From positions 1-33,259 of the forward strand of contig CANBDL010000006.1 of NCBI GenBank assembly GCA_947367345.1: 33,259 nucleotides of DNA, written 5' to 3'. A program made the position numbers and the translations under genes. The DNA comes from an uncultured Alphaproteobacteria bacterium. GTDB taxonomy: Bacteria > Pseudomonadota > Alphaproteobacteria > RUG11792. Of this stretch, positions 14,553-23,706 are shown piece after piece (the stretch's first letter is position 1; each line of letters begins with the position of its first letter). The notes under the pieces were generated by a model, which made no database searches, was not told where the DNA came from, and was given only the letters and a program-made list of their open reading frames with translations.

Positions 14553-15994
14553 CTATGGCTCACAATGCTTGCTGACATGGAATTAATATCGCCTGCCCCA
14601 ACAAACAAAACCACATCTTGCTGTACGACATTTATATCATTCAGGATTTGCATTACCATATCTTTATTTGACGCTTTATATGCTTGTACAGATATAGACA
14701 ACAAAGCATCATGTAAATCTGATTCATCTTGATGCGATTTACTTGGCGTCTCATTAACGCTATACACACTCAGTACAACAACAACATCAGCTCCAGACAA
14801 TGATCTCACGAATCCATCAAATAAATCGGTAAGCCTTGTATGTTTATGTGGCTGGAATACAACAATTATACGTCCATTATTCTTCACAACAATAGATCTC
14901 GCAGAATCTATAACTGCGTTAATCTCCGTTGGGTGATGAGCGTAATCGTCGTATACTCTTGCTCCGTTAACTGATCCTATATTCGTAAAGCGCCTCTTGA
15001 CACCAGTAAAACCAGAGAGAGACCCCCTGATAACATCAAGGTCAACGCCCAAACTTCGTGTAGCAATGAATGATGCCAATGCGTTTGATACGTTATGCTT
15101 ACCGAATGTTGGTATTGAAAATCTCCCGAAAGAAGCGTCCTTGGTTTTTATATCAAAATATGTATTTGACGCATCCGTGGATATATTTGTCGCCAAATAT
15201 TCCGGGTTATGGTCTTCGCTCAATCCATACGTAGAAATTTTTATTTTGCCAAACTCATAGTTAGATAACAACCTACGTATGTTTGGGCAGTCTAAACACA
15301 AAACAGCCATACCGAATATAGATCTGCATTCATCGTAAAAGCCTATCGATCTTGTATTGAGTATGAATTCGCTAAATACATTAAGCATATGGTCCATGTC
15401 TGTATAGAAATCCATATGGTCTCTCTCTATATTTGTAACTATACTCACCATGGGCGACAAATGCCTAAAGCTCCCATCCGATTCATCTGACTCAGTTACA
15501 GCGATTTTCCCGGATCCATATTTCGCGTTTGAGCCATATTCATTGATTACCCCACCGTTTATTACGATTGGATCAAGGCCAGCCCTCTCTATTATTGTCG
15601 CACACAAAGATGTTGTAGTCGTTTTACCGTGAGTGCCAGATACAACTATCTGGAGCTTATCACCAATAATCTGCGACAAGAGATCCGATCTGTGAACACA
15701 TGGTATTTTGCGAGATTTGGCCTCCAACAATTCTTCGTTATCCGGCCTTATCGCAGAAGAATATACAACAAGATCCTTGCCGACTACATTATTTCTCTGG
15801 TGGTTTTCATAAAATACAATTGCCTCGCGAGATATAGATATTAATCTCGATACGTTTTCGTTTATTCTGATATCGCTTCCGCTTACAACATATCCCAAGC
15901 TATGCATAATTTCCGCGAGGCCGCTCATTCCTATCCCGCCTATACCAATGAAATGTATTTTAATTGCTTTGTTTACAATGATTTTATTATTCAT
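14549..15994 (-). CDS. murC: UDP-N-acetylmuramate--L-alanine ligase
   Basis: Adds L-alanine to UDP-MurNAc, the first step of stem-peptide synthesis. The product has 481 residues from the ATG at 15994, which gives the classic start with IHFIGIGGIGMSGLAEIM (13-30). The central ATP-binding motif is SGTHGKTTTT (119-128), followed by SDESDGSF, NIERDHMDFY and the C-terminal domain start YDDYAHHPTEINAV. An upstream in-frame ATG at 16033 would overlap mtaB by 38 bases and add 13 residues without homology. The chosen start lies one base after the mtaB stop. It is AT-rich with A/T-ending codons, in contrast to ddl across the convergent junction. Confidence 0.96.
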   Translation of the reverse strand: MNNKIIVNKAIKIHFIGIGGIGMSGLAEIMHSLGYVVSGSDIRINENVSRLISISREAIVFYENHQRNNVVGKDLVVYSSAIRPDNEELLEAKSRKIPCVHRSDLLSQIIGDKLQIVVSGTHGKTTTTSLCATIIERAGLDPIVINGGVINEYGSNAKYGSGKIAVTESDESDGSFRHLSPMVSIVTNIERDHMDFYTDMDHMLNVFSEFILNTRSIGFYDECRSIFGMAVLCLDCPNIRRLLSNYEFGKIKISTYGLSEDHNPEYLATNISTDASNTYFDIKTKDASFGRFSIPTFGKHNVSNALASFIATRSLGVDLDVIRGSLSGFTGVKRRFTNIGSVNGARVYDDYAHHPTEINAVIDSARSIVVKNNGRIIVVFQPHKHTRLTDLFDGFVRSLSGADVVVVLSVYSVNETPSKSHQDESDLHDALLSISVQAYKASNKDMVMQILNDINVVQQDVVLFVGAGDINSMSASIVSHR

Positions 15995-15995
15995 G

Positions 15996-17261
15996 TCACA
16001 CAAATTCCCCAAGCAAGACATTGTCTTGATCATCTATTGACAGTAGTTTACATGGCACTACAGCTGGCGCATCATGACGCGATTTCACTTTTACAGGCAG
16101 ATAGTTATCAGTTTTACCGACAGATACTCCGTCGTCACACTTTTCTATTATGCAAGACCTTGTTTGACCAATATTTTGCGTCATAGCGAGACTCAAGGCA
16201 TCTTGTGCGACATCCCTCAAAATTTTAGCCCTCGAATTTATCGTTGTCCTTGGCAGCTGTATCATCTGTGCGGCTACAGTATTTTTCCTAGGCGAGAACG
16301 GAAAAACATGCAACAGAGACAGGTGGGCCTCATGCACCAACTTAACTGTATTCCCGAAGCATTCGTCTGTTTCGCTTGGAAATCCAACAATAAAATCCGA
16401 ACCAAATACAAAATCACTTCTCGCATCCAGAATTCTGTTGCACAGATCGATGACATCTTCCCTGGTATGTCTACGCCTCATTTTCCTAAGTACATCGTTG
16501 TCTCCCGACTGTATACTGAGGTGCAGGTTTGGCATTATACGTTTTTCCTGTGTAATTAATGCAAACAACCTATCGTCTATACCGTTCGGATCAATTGAAG
16601 ATATACGCAATCTCTGGGCTTCAGTTTGATTGATTATCGTCTCCATGACATCTGCGAGGCTTTTTTTATCCTGAAAATCGTCTCCGTACGACATGATATC
16701 TATACCAGATAAAACGATCTCATTGATGCCAACCGAGCAAAAATATTTTATCTGTTCTACGATAAATTCGATCGGCAAACTCTGAGACTTACCGCGTGTA
16801 TACGGTATGATGCAGTACGAGCAGTGATGATTGCATCCGTTCTGAATCTGGAGAAACGCCCTAGTTCTGTCTTCAAACAGCTGTCTACCCGATTTTTGCA
16901 ATGTACCTGCATCAAATTTTGTTTTTTCGTCGTTCTGAACTATCTTATGAACCCCGTCTAAATCCCGGAAATATTCATACGATGTTTTGGCGGCACACCC
17001 AGTCACTATCACTTTGGCGCGCGGGTTTTCACGTATTGCTTTTCTAACAGCCTGCTTCGACTGTCTTTCTGCTTCATGAGTGACTGTACATGTGTTGATA
17101 ATTACAACGTCTTGATCGGGATTTTCCGCAAGTATCCTCATTCTCTCCAGTTCTGATTCGTAATAATTAAATCTACATCCTAGCGTTATAGTTTTTACAT
17201 GTGTATTTTGATCAGCCGTATTACATTCTGTATCACATTGTGCTTGGCTATTCTTGGTCAT
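15996..17261 (-). CDS. mtaB: tRNA t6A37 methylthiotransferase MtaB
   Basis: Radical-SAM enzyme converting t6A to ms2t6A at position 37 of tRNAs reading ANN codons. The 421-residue product has the N-terminal UPF0004 domain with cluster cysteines Cys29 (TLGCRFNYYESE), Cys58 (NTCTVT) and Cys89 (VTGCAAK), the radical-SAM motif CNHHCSYC with Cys143, Cys147 and Cys150, and a C-terminal TRAM-like RNA-binding segment. The TLGCR.N.YESE start and NTCTVT motif place it with MtaB rather than MiaB or RimO. It follows trxB by 10 bases and precedes murC by one base. The first 20 residues form a polar, Cys-containing extension of unclear use. Confidence 0.92.
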   Translation of the reverse strand: MTKNSQAQCDTECNTADQNTHVKTITLGCRFNYYESELERMRILAENPDQDVVIINTCTVTHEAERQSKQAVRKAIRENPRAKVIVTGCAAKTSYEYFRDLDGVHKIVQNDEKTKFDAGTLQKSGRQLFEDRTRAFLQIQNGCNHHCSYCIIPYTRGKSQSLPIEFIVEQIKYFCSVGINEIVLSGIDIMSYGDDFQDKKSLADVMETIINQTEAQRLRISSIDPNGIDDRLFALITQEKRIMPNLHLSIQSGDNDVLRKMRRRHTREDVIDLCNRILDARSDFVFGSDFIVGFPSETDECFGNTVKLVHEAHLSLLHVFPFSPRKNTVAAQMIQLPRTTINSRAKILRDVAQDALSLAMTQNIGQTRSCIIEKCDDGVSVGKTDNYLPVKVKSRHDAPAVVPCKLLSIDDQDNVLLGEFV

Positions 17262-17271
17262 CTAGCGCCAC

Positions 17272-18219
17272 CTATCTGAGCCCAAGATATTGTTCAACCA
17301 TGCATGCACAGAGAGAGCCCTGGCCAGCCGAATATACAGCCTGCTTCAAGCTGTCTGCTACGACATCTCCTATGGCAAATATCCCAGGCACAGACGTAAT
17401 CGTTTTGTCTGCCTTCACATACCCTGTCTCGTCTAAATCAACAAGATCAGCCACGAGCTTGGAGCATGGCGTAAGTCCTATCGCGATAAAAACTCCGTCA
17501 AGCATGATTTCTTTTTTTTCCTTGGTAATATTGTCAACGAAGCTCAGAGACTCAACCCTGCTAGACCCTTTTATCTCGGTAACTTCCGCGTTCCATATGC
17601 ACTCTACCTTACCGTCACCAAACAACTTATTTTGGAGGGTCTTCTCGGCTCTCAAGGTATCACGCCTGTGTACGAGATATACTTTGCCAGCCAGATTAGA
17701 TAGAAACACAGCCTCTATAACTGCGCTGTTACCCCCGCCAAGTACGGCAACCGTTTTGCCCCTGTACATAGGACCATCGCACGTTGCGCACCAAGACACG
17801 CCCTTGTTTGCAAACTCTTTTTCACCGGGTATATTTAACTTCTTGTGCCCAGACCCAGTCGCTATGACAACAGATCTTGTTACGATACTCTGACCCGATT
17901 CCGTCGTCAGGGCGAACATCTTGCGTGGCTCGCAATCTACGATATCTATTGTACTTATTGAATCATATTCTATCCTGCACCCAGCTTTTTCAGCGTGAGA
18001 TATCATATTCACCATAAGATCCGGTCCAGATATAGACGCAATACCAGGATAATTCTCGATATAGTCCGTAGTAGTCAGCTGGCCACCCGGCATAGACCCA
18101 GAAAACAAAACAGGGTCCAGTCCTGATCTACCGCAATATATGCCGCATGTTAAACCAGCAGGCCCAGAACCTATAATTACAACATTGTGTATTGCTTGAG
18201 TATTTGTATTGCTAGACAT
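17272..18219 (-). CDS. trxB: Thioredoxin-disulfide reductase
   Basis: FAD enzyme that passes electrons from NADPH to thioredoxin. From the ATG at 18219 it has 315 residues. Visible features are the FAD motif VVIIGSGPAGLTCGIYCGRS near the start, MPGGQLTTTDYIENYPG, the redox-active WCATC (Cys144, Cys147), the NADPH motif VAVLGGGNSAVIEA and the C-terminal FAD segment GIFAIGDV. A TTG five codons upstream is possible, but the ATG gives the better leader relative to the -10 box. It is first in the trxB-mtaB-murC operon. It may serve the membrane-anchored thioredoxin at 27268 only indirectly, since that domain probably faces the periplasm. Confidence 0.95.
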   Translation of the reverse strand: MSSNTNTQAIHNVVIIGSGPAGLTCGIYCGRSGLDPVLFSGSMPGGQLTTTDYIENYPGIASISGPDLMVNMISHAEKAGCRIEYDSISTIDIVDCEPRKMFALTTESGQSIVTRSVVIATGSGHKKLNIPGEKEFANKGVSWCATCDGPMYRGKTVAVLGGGNSAVIEAVFLSNLAGKVYLVHRRDTLRAEKTLQNKLFGDGKVECIWNAEVTEIKGSSRVESLSFVDNITKEKKEIMLDGVFIAIGLTPCSKLVADLVDLDETGYVKADKTITSVPGIFAIGDVVADSLKQAVYSAGQGSLCACMVEQYLGLR

Positions 18220-18250
18220 TTTTCGCTTGTTCAATTATGCTTGTCACTTT

Positions 18251-18279
18251 ATTATACATGATCCGGGATGTCTGGGCAA
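18251..18279 (-). promoter_or_regulatory. trxB operon promoter (TTGCCC-17-TATAAT)
   Basis: On the minus strand TTGCCC (18279-18274), exactly 17 bases, and a perfect TATAAT (18256-18251). The leader to the ATG at 18219 is about 25 bases. It drives trxB-mtaB-murC and the small membrane gene. Confidence 0.7.
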
Positions 18280-18551
18280 ATCAATGAATCGCGACAGAGT
18301 CAAGATATCTATGTATGTTACGATATACAACAGATGAGATCGATAATACCAGATGAATAACAAGCGAATTCGTTATCTTCAGTATACAGTTACTATAGCT
18401 CTAGCCATAGCAACATACAGAAGCCCAGTTCTGCCGCATTTTCTTCTTACAGTTCATCGTCGATATATTTTGCAATTTTACAAAATGTAAGCATCGATTT
18501 CTGATTAGAGAAAATGCGAGTCCAATTAAGGAAGATAGGTTTTGATGGGCT
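18280..18551. other. Spacer between htrA-like gene and trxB promoter
   Basis: No gene, tRNA or strong terminator is seen. An overlapping minus-strand frame (18401-18763) that reaches into the 3' end of the protease gene has no recognisable features and is taken as chance. Confidence 0.4.
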
Positions 18552-20630
18552 TTATGTATTCCCATACATTTGATTTCGTTTTTGATTGTTTTGTAATTCG
18601 TTTTGCGCGCCACTGCGTCTCTCCCGTGCATTGTGGCGCCCTGGATTGACGTTCCTGCTGTTATCTCTCGTGGTGTTTGCAATGTTTGCAGAATTTCCTG
18701 TTGTATTTTGTTGTTTGCCTCCGCTTTGCGTAGAGCCATTTCTACTGCGATTATTTGCCGCACCCCTACTGTTGGCTTGGTTGTGCTCCTGTTGTTGTAC
18801 TGCGTTGCTCGCCGGTTGTCTATTATTTGTATTACGCTGTCTTACAACTTGTCCGCGAAATCCTTTTATTGTTTTTGCAATTATTTGGTATGTCTTGCCC
18901 CTCTGGACTACAAATGAGATATATCTCCTGCCCTCATTCTTAACCTGCTCGACTATCATCTTGAGCTGATATGCGTTTTGTATATTTTTTCCATCAGCCA
19001 TAATGATTCCGTCCCCAATCTCAAATGATGTACTGTACGGCGCGTTGACTATGTCTGTGTAAATTACTATGACTTTCGCATTATTCTTGAAGTTTTTGTT
19101 TTCTGTTACAAATCTAGGTAAGTCCTTCACGTGTATTCCAACGTCGGATATATCTATGGATTTGATATTTTCCCCGATCTTTCTATCGTCATTGCTATGC
19201 TTGTTGACTGTTTCGCTTTTTATTTCATAGCTGCTTATGTCATTGACAGATGCACTAATTTTAATTGTATTGAATTTATCTCCGTCTTTTCTGAGTATCG
19301 TCAGGTCAGCTACTTCGCCCACATTTGCCATACTTACGAAATTCATAAGATCTGAGCTTGACGTAATTTTTTTTCCGTTTAACGCAATTATGATGTCGCA
19401 CTGCCTGACACCTTTTTTGTGCGCTGACGACCCCTCAAGTACGCTGCTAACGAAGAAACCGCATTTGTCTGAGTTTTGTTCTATGCTGTTTCCGTAAATA
19501 GCTGCAAACTCCTTCGCGGCTATAAACTGTGTAACGATACCGAGCCATCCCCTGCCAATCTCGCCGCCTTTGCGAATTATTTTATCTACAACAGTCTTTG
19601 CTATATTTGAAGGTATTGCCAGAGCTATACCTATGTTTCCTCCGTCCTCGTCTGAACCTGGTATTATATTGCGATTAACGCCTATTACTTCTCCACTTGT
19701 ATTTATTAGGCACCCACCTGAGCTACCAACATTAATTGACGCATTATGCTGTATAAAATTGCTTGATTGTATGTATATATTTCTCTGGAAGTTGTCCTCC
19801 AAAACAAGATCGTCATGTATATTTCTCTTCATAGAAGAGATTATACCGTTTGTTACTGTTCCGCCGAGCCCAAATGGATTTCCTATCGCAAAAACTATAT
19901 TGCCCTCGCGCATATTGCTTGAATTGCCCCAATTTAGCGGCATAATTCTCGTTTTGCTTCTGGCTGCATTAGATATATAAAATTTCAAAACAGCTATGTC
20001 AATCATCTCCTCATAGCCGTGTATTTCTGCCGGAATGGCCGTCTTGTCGTTCAGGAATATCGTTATGTTTTTGGCCCCAGATATAACGTGATAGTTTGTT
20101 ACAACATAGGCTACCCCGTTTTCCACCTTAATTATGAAGCCTGATCCAAGCGATCCTTGCACCGTACTGATCTTTTTGTTGTTTGCGTTCAGGAAGCCGT
20201 ACATGAAGTCTTTTGTTACAATGCCATGTAAATAGTGATTGCTTACAACATCTGAGATGTTTTTCATTGATAGTTCGTCATCCTCCATTGTCGCTATACT
20301 TACAGTAGAATTCATAACAGTAGAGATCATATCCGCAATACCATCGCTATATGCAGCAAGGTCTGGATTTATTGGAAGATTAGTATGTTGGCCATCAATA
20401 TGGTTCTGAGTTATATTGTCTACGCGTTTAGATAATAAGGTTATCATATCAATTATTTTGTCCTTGCCGGTTTCTTTGTCGTAAAAATTTTCTGGCCAGG
20501 ATTCTTTTGTGCCAAGATTAGCAATACCTGTTTGATGCTTAACGTAGTTGTATATATATTTTGCACATTCGTAACATACAATAATGCAAATTATTGTCAA
20601 AAGATATTTTATTAAGGATCTAATACGCAT
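18552..20630 (-). CDS. degP: HtrA/DegP-family periplasmic serine protease with Asn/Gln/Arg-rich tail
   Basis: Periplasmic protease and chaperone for misfolded envelope proteins. The 692-residue product is far longer than the usual 450-500. An N-terminal anchor (about 5-27) is followed by a linker to about 155. The trypsin-like domain has His181 (TNYHVI), Asp211 (DIAVLKF) and Ser304 in VGSSGGCL (family form PGNSGGPL). PDZ1 starts near GRGWLGI, and PDZ2 covers the VGIHVKDLP to QRGKTYQII region. Residues 591-692 form a low-complexity tail rich in Asn, Gln, Arg, Ser and Gly with almost no hydrophobic residues. An AGGGGA ribosome-binding site supports the start. The catalytic triad is complete, so it should be active. 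It is divergent from argS. Confidence 0.88.
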   Translation of the reverse strand: MRIRSLIKYLLTIICIIVCYECAKYIYNYVKHQTGIANLGTKESWPENFYDKETGKDKIIDMITLLSKRVDNITQNHIDGQHTNLPINPDLAAYSDGIADMISTVMNSTVSIATMEDDELSMKNISDVVSNHYLHGIVTKDFMYGFLNANNKKISTVQGSLGSGFIIKVENGVAYVVTNYHVISGAKNITIFLNDKTAIPAEIHGYEEMIDIAVLKFYISNAARSKTRIMPLNWGNSSNMREGNIVFAIGNPFGLGGTVTNGIISSMKRNIHDDLVLEDNFQRNIYIQSSNFIQHNASINVGSSGGCLINTSGEVIGVNRNIIPGSDEDGGNIGIALAIPSNIAKTVVDKIIRKGGEIGRGWLGIVTQFIAAKEFAAIYGNSIEQNSDKCGFFVSSVLEGSSAHKKGVRQCDIIIALNGKKITSSSDLMNFVSMANVGEVADLTILRKDGDKFNTIKISASVNDISSYEIKSETVNKHSNDDRKIGENIKSIDISDVGIHVKDLPRFVTENKNFKNNAKVIVIYTDIVNAPYSTSFEIGDGIIMADGKNIQNAYQLKMIVEQVKNEGRRYISFVVQRGKTYQIIAKTIKGFRGQVVRQRNTNNRQPASNAVQQQEHNQANSRGAANNRSRNGSTQSGGKQQNTTGNSANIANTTRDNSRNVNPGRHNARERRSGAQNELQNNQKRNQMYGNT

Positions 20631-20725
20631 ATACTATTTTCCCCTAAAAACAACAAGAGAATGCAGAAATAGTTACCTCAATTTTACAACAAACCGAAAA
20701 TCAAAAACTAAAAAATTATTAATTA

Positions 20726-20754
20726 TTGTAAAGATTCTTGCGGTATGGTATAAT
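20726..20754 (+). promoter_or_regulatory. argS promoter (TTGTAA-17-TATAAT, extended -10)
   Basis: TTGTAA (20726-20731), 17 bases, TATAAT (20749-20754), with TATG one base before the -10 box. The start codon is 29 bases downstream. This is among the best sigma70 matches in the window. Confidence 0.8.
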
Positions 20755-20783
20755 ATATTGTACAATTCGGTCGTTATATCCAC

Positions 20784-22550
20784 ATGATATCAGAGATCAG
20801 AAACTTAATAGCAGAGTGCATAAATGATTTTGCAAAGAATAACGGTATTGATTTTAATGTTGTAGCTTCAGATATAAAGCTTGAACAGATTCGTCATAAC
20901 ATACCTGGCGACATATATACAAATGCATCTATAGCTTATGCCAAGAGGCTTAATATTGGCGTCGTTGATCTTTCTAAAATCATGGTTTTAGCCATACAAA
21001 AAAATAGATATGTATCAGACGTATACGTATCTGAATCTGGTTTTATAAATATCACGATAAATGCAGATGCGTGGCGGAAAAATATTCAGAACATCTTGTC
21101 TCTCGGAAATATGTATGGTTCTTGCAATCTGTTTCAAGGAAAGACTGCAAACGTTGAGTTTGTTTCTGCAAACCCAACCGGACCTCTTCATACAGGCCAC
21201 GCAAGAAACGCTGTACTTGGTAGCTGCATAGCGAATCTTATGGAAAAAGTTGGCTACAAGGTGACAAGAGAGTTTTATATCAATGACATGGGAAACCAGA
21301 TAAAACTCCTGGGAAAGTCTTTGTATCTGAGGTATTTGGAGGCCTGTAACCATGATATTGGCGGCAGATTTTCTGATTGTATGTATCATGGCGAGTACAT
21401 AAAAAAATGGGCATCATGCCTTGTTGAAAAATATGGTCAAAGCCTTCCTATAGACAATCAAGACAGCGAAGATGAGGCCGAGCGTTTTTGCGCACAGTAT
21501 GCTTTATCTGCATCTCTGGATGAGTTTAAATCAGACCTGCAATTATTGGGAGTAATGATGGATATATATACTTCCGAGAAGGAGGTTATGTCCGGAGATA
21601 AACGAGATGAGGCTTTCAAAATACTAAAGAACAAAGGCCTTATATATGAAGGAATATTACCAAAGCCAAAATCATCAGATGCCAGTGAAGAATGGGAAGA
21701 GGCACAGCAAACCCTTTTTAGATCAACAAGCTACGGAGACGATATAGATAGAGCCGTCAAAAAATCAAACGGGGATTGGACGTATTTTGCATCTGATATA
21801 GCGTATCACTACGATAAAATCTCAAGAGGATACGATCGCTTAGTGAATATATTCGGAGCAGATCATATAGGATATGTCAAACGCATTAAAGCTGCTGTGG
21901 CAGCAATGTGTTCCGATGAAAAGCCTGTGTCTATCGATATAATAGCGTATCAGCTTGTCAATTTTCTTGAGAACAACGTACAAATAAAGATGTCTAAGCG
22001 TTCTGGTGTTTTCATAACCCTGAAAGATGTTGTTGAAAAAGTTGGCAAAGACATTACAAGATTTACTATGATATCCAGAGATAGTAATTCAGTGATAGAC
22101 TTTGATTTCGCGAAGGTTGTTGAGACTTCACTCGAAAATCCTTTGTTTTATATACAGTATTGTCATGCCAGAATATGTTCAGTCTTTAGAAATTACGAGC
22201 AACAATATGGAAAGCTGCACTTCGATGATGCCTGTACAAAGAATTGTTTTAGTTATATAACCCACAAAGACGAGATAGAAATAATTAAGATACTGGCATT
22301 CTATCCGGATCTTGTATTGTCTGCAGCCATTCATTTAGAGCCTCACAGGATATGTAACTACCTGAGAGATCTTTCTAAGGCATTTCATTATCTCTGGAAT
22401 CAGGGCAAGATTAATGCGGAGTTGAGATTCATAGACACATCAAACAAAGAAAAAACTCTGGACAGAATGTATTTCCTCAAGGCAATACAAATAGTTATAC
22501 AGAACGCCCTAAGTATATTAGGTATTGACCCTGTTTTTGAGATGAAGTAG
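20784..22550 (+). CDS. argS: Arginyl-tRNA synthetase
   Basis: Charges tRNA-Arg. The 588-residue class I enzyme has the ArgRS-specific N-terminal domain (about 1-110), the HIGH-type motif NPTGPLHTGHARNAVLGS (HTGH at 136-139), the KMSK-type motif KMSKRSG and the C-terminal all-helical anticodon-binding domain with NPLFYIQYCHARICSVF. The argS then SPOR-gene order, six bases apart, is conserved in alphaproteobacteria. Codon use is strongly A/T-ending (16 G+C in the 60 bases from 21001), in sharp contrast with thrS, aspS and lysS in the same window. Confidence 0.97.
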   Translation: MISEIRNLIAECINDFAKNNGIDFNVVASDIKLEQIRHNIPGDIYTNASIAYAKRLNIGVVDLSKIMVLAIQKNRYVSDVYVSESGFINITINADAWRKNIQNILSLGNMYGSCNLFQGKTANVEFVSANPTGPLHTGHARNAVLGSCIANLMEKVGYKVTREFYINDMGNQIKLLGKSLYLRYLEACNHDIGGRFSDCMYHGEYIKKWASCLVEKYGQSLPIDNQDSEDEAERFCAQYALSASLDEFKSDLQLLGVMMDIYTSEKEVMSGDKRDEAFKILKNKGLIYEGILPKPKSSDASEEWEEAQQTLFRSTSYGDDIDRAVKKSNGDWTYFASDIAYHYDKISRGYDRLVNIFGADHIGYVKRIKAAVAAMCSDEKPVSIDIIAYQLVNFLENNVQIKMSKRSGVFITLKDVVEKVGKDITRFTMISRDSNSVIDFDFAKVVETSLENPLFYIQYCHARICSVFRNYEQQYGKLHFDDACTKNCFSYITHKDEIEIIKILAFYPDLVLSAAIHLEPHRICNYLRDLSKAFHYLWNQGKINAELRFIDTSNKEKTLDRMYFLKAIQIVIQNALSILGIDPVFEMK

Positions 22551-22556
22551 TGTAAC

Positions 22557-23654
22557 ATGAAGAATAGAAATGGAAGTAACCAAGGCAACAGCTATATGAA
22601 TTATAGTAATGCACATTTAAGTGGTGGTTATAGTTTAAAAAACATTGATAAAAATATACATGAATCACAAAGAAATCAACAAAAACAAAAAAGAGTCAAA
22701 AGCTTTGATCTTGATAATGAGATAATCCCTCGTCATATAGACAAGAATTCAAAGTTTTATCGTAGCGATTATGATGATTCTGTTGAAAGAGTAAATCGCA
22801 ATAAAGAAAACCTCGTCAAATATCATGATCGAGATGAAAGCCACAATACCAAAAAAAGCGAACAGGAAATTGTTGTACGCCGTAACGACCAATATATTGG
22901 TGCCGGATCTGATCTTGGCAGGAATGCAAGTAATTTGTTATACAGGGAGTCCCCAAGATACGATCCAAAAATGGTTCGCAAATCAATCAATATGCCTAGT
23001 AGTTCTCGTATAGATTACGATGACGACAGTATAAACTTTTACAGTGACACAAATTCAATAATAGGGGCCGATATAATAAAAAAATTCTTCGTTGTTTTTG
23101 GCGCAATGCTTGGGATAATTATTGCAACTTGGTTTATCTTTTATCTCGTCAATGGCGGTAGCAATATAGACGAGAGGACTGTCATATCTCCATCTAATTC
23201 TAACTGGAAAATAAAGAATAAAAAAGAAGAAGATATACAGGACAAGTTGTTGTACGATATAGTTGGATATCGTAATTCTATTAAAAATAATGCCGGAACA
23301 AGAGACTCACATGAGGTCCCTAACGTAGAAAAATTACAGGGCAATAAGAAAAATCGTTATGATGCAAGCTCTGTTTCAGACAAACATATTACGTCCGATA
23401 AGTTTGTATATTATGTGAATATCTTGAAGAGTTATAACATGTCGAGACCCGGAGATACAATAGAATATCTGAGGAAGAAATATCCGTTTATTGATGGCAG
23501 CAGTATTGCAGTTAAAACAGTTGTAGATTTGAATGGAAAACAGAAGGATGCAATTTTGATGGGTCCATTTTTATCTGAAGATTATGCTAAAGATATTGCT
23601 TCATCTGTCTCGATTGATTTCAAGTGTTCAGTTATAAAAACAAGAAAAGCTTAG
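22557..23654 (+). CDS. SPOR-domain-like bitopic membrane protein
   Basis: A 365-residue protein with a long polar, Asn/Lys/Asp/Arg-rich cytoplasmic segment (1-175), one transmembrane helix (about 177-198), a periplasmic linker and a C-terminal domain (about 284-365) that resembles SPOR: FVYYVNILKSYNMSRPGDTI, ... DAILMGPFLSEDYAKDIASS. SPOR domains bind denuded glycan strands at division sites. The assignment rests on this pattern, the topology and the position right after argS, where alphaproteobacteria commonly keep a SPOR gene. The start lies six bases after the argS stop, so they are co-transcribed. The N-terminal half is unusually long and low in complexity. Confidence 0.75.
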   Translation: MKNRNGSNQGNSYMNYSNAHLSGGYSLKNIDKNIHESQRNQQKQKRVKSFDLDNEIIPRHIDKNSKFYRSDYDDSVERVNRNKENLVKYHDRDESHNTKKSEQEIVVRRNDQYIGAGSDLGRNASNLLYRESPRYDPKMVRKSINMPSSSRIDYDDDSINFYSDTNSIIGADIIKKFFVVFGAMLGIIIATWFIFYLVNGGSNIDERTVISPSNSNWKIKNKKEEDIQDKLLYDIVGYRNSIKNNAGTRDSHEVPNVEKLQGNKKNRYDASSVSDKHITSDKFVYYVNILKSYNMSRPGDTIEYLRKKYPFIDGSSIAVKTVVDLNGKQKDAILMGPFLSEDYAKDIASSVSIDFKCSVIKTRKA

Positions 23655-23665
23655 CCTTAGGCTTT

Positions 23666-23676
23666 TATGCTATACT
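23666..23676 (+). promoter_or_regulatory. rseP promoter (extended -10 TATGCTATACT)
   Basis: TATG 23666-23669 and TATACT 23671-23676, right behind the SPOR gene. Transcription would start near 23683, which places the upstream TTG (23677) before the transcript start and supports the ATG at 23707 for rseP. Confidence 0.6.
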
Positions 23677-23706
23677 TTGCTTATAGATTATTTTTCATCA
23701 GATCAA

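Noticed and set aside
18401-18763. Minus-strand 120-codon frame overlapping the end of the HtrA gene
   Set aside because: Out of frame with the protease, no motif, low-complexity overlap. Most likely a chance frame in the simple-sequence tail.
23677-23706. TTG start for rseP
   Set aside because: It lies directly at the -10 box and before the predicted transcript start; the ATG at 23707 gives a normal RseP N-terminus.
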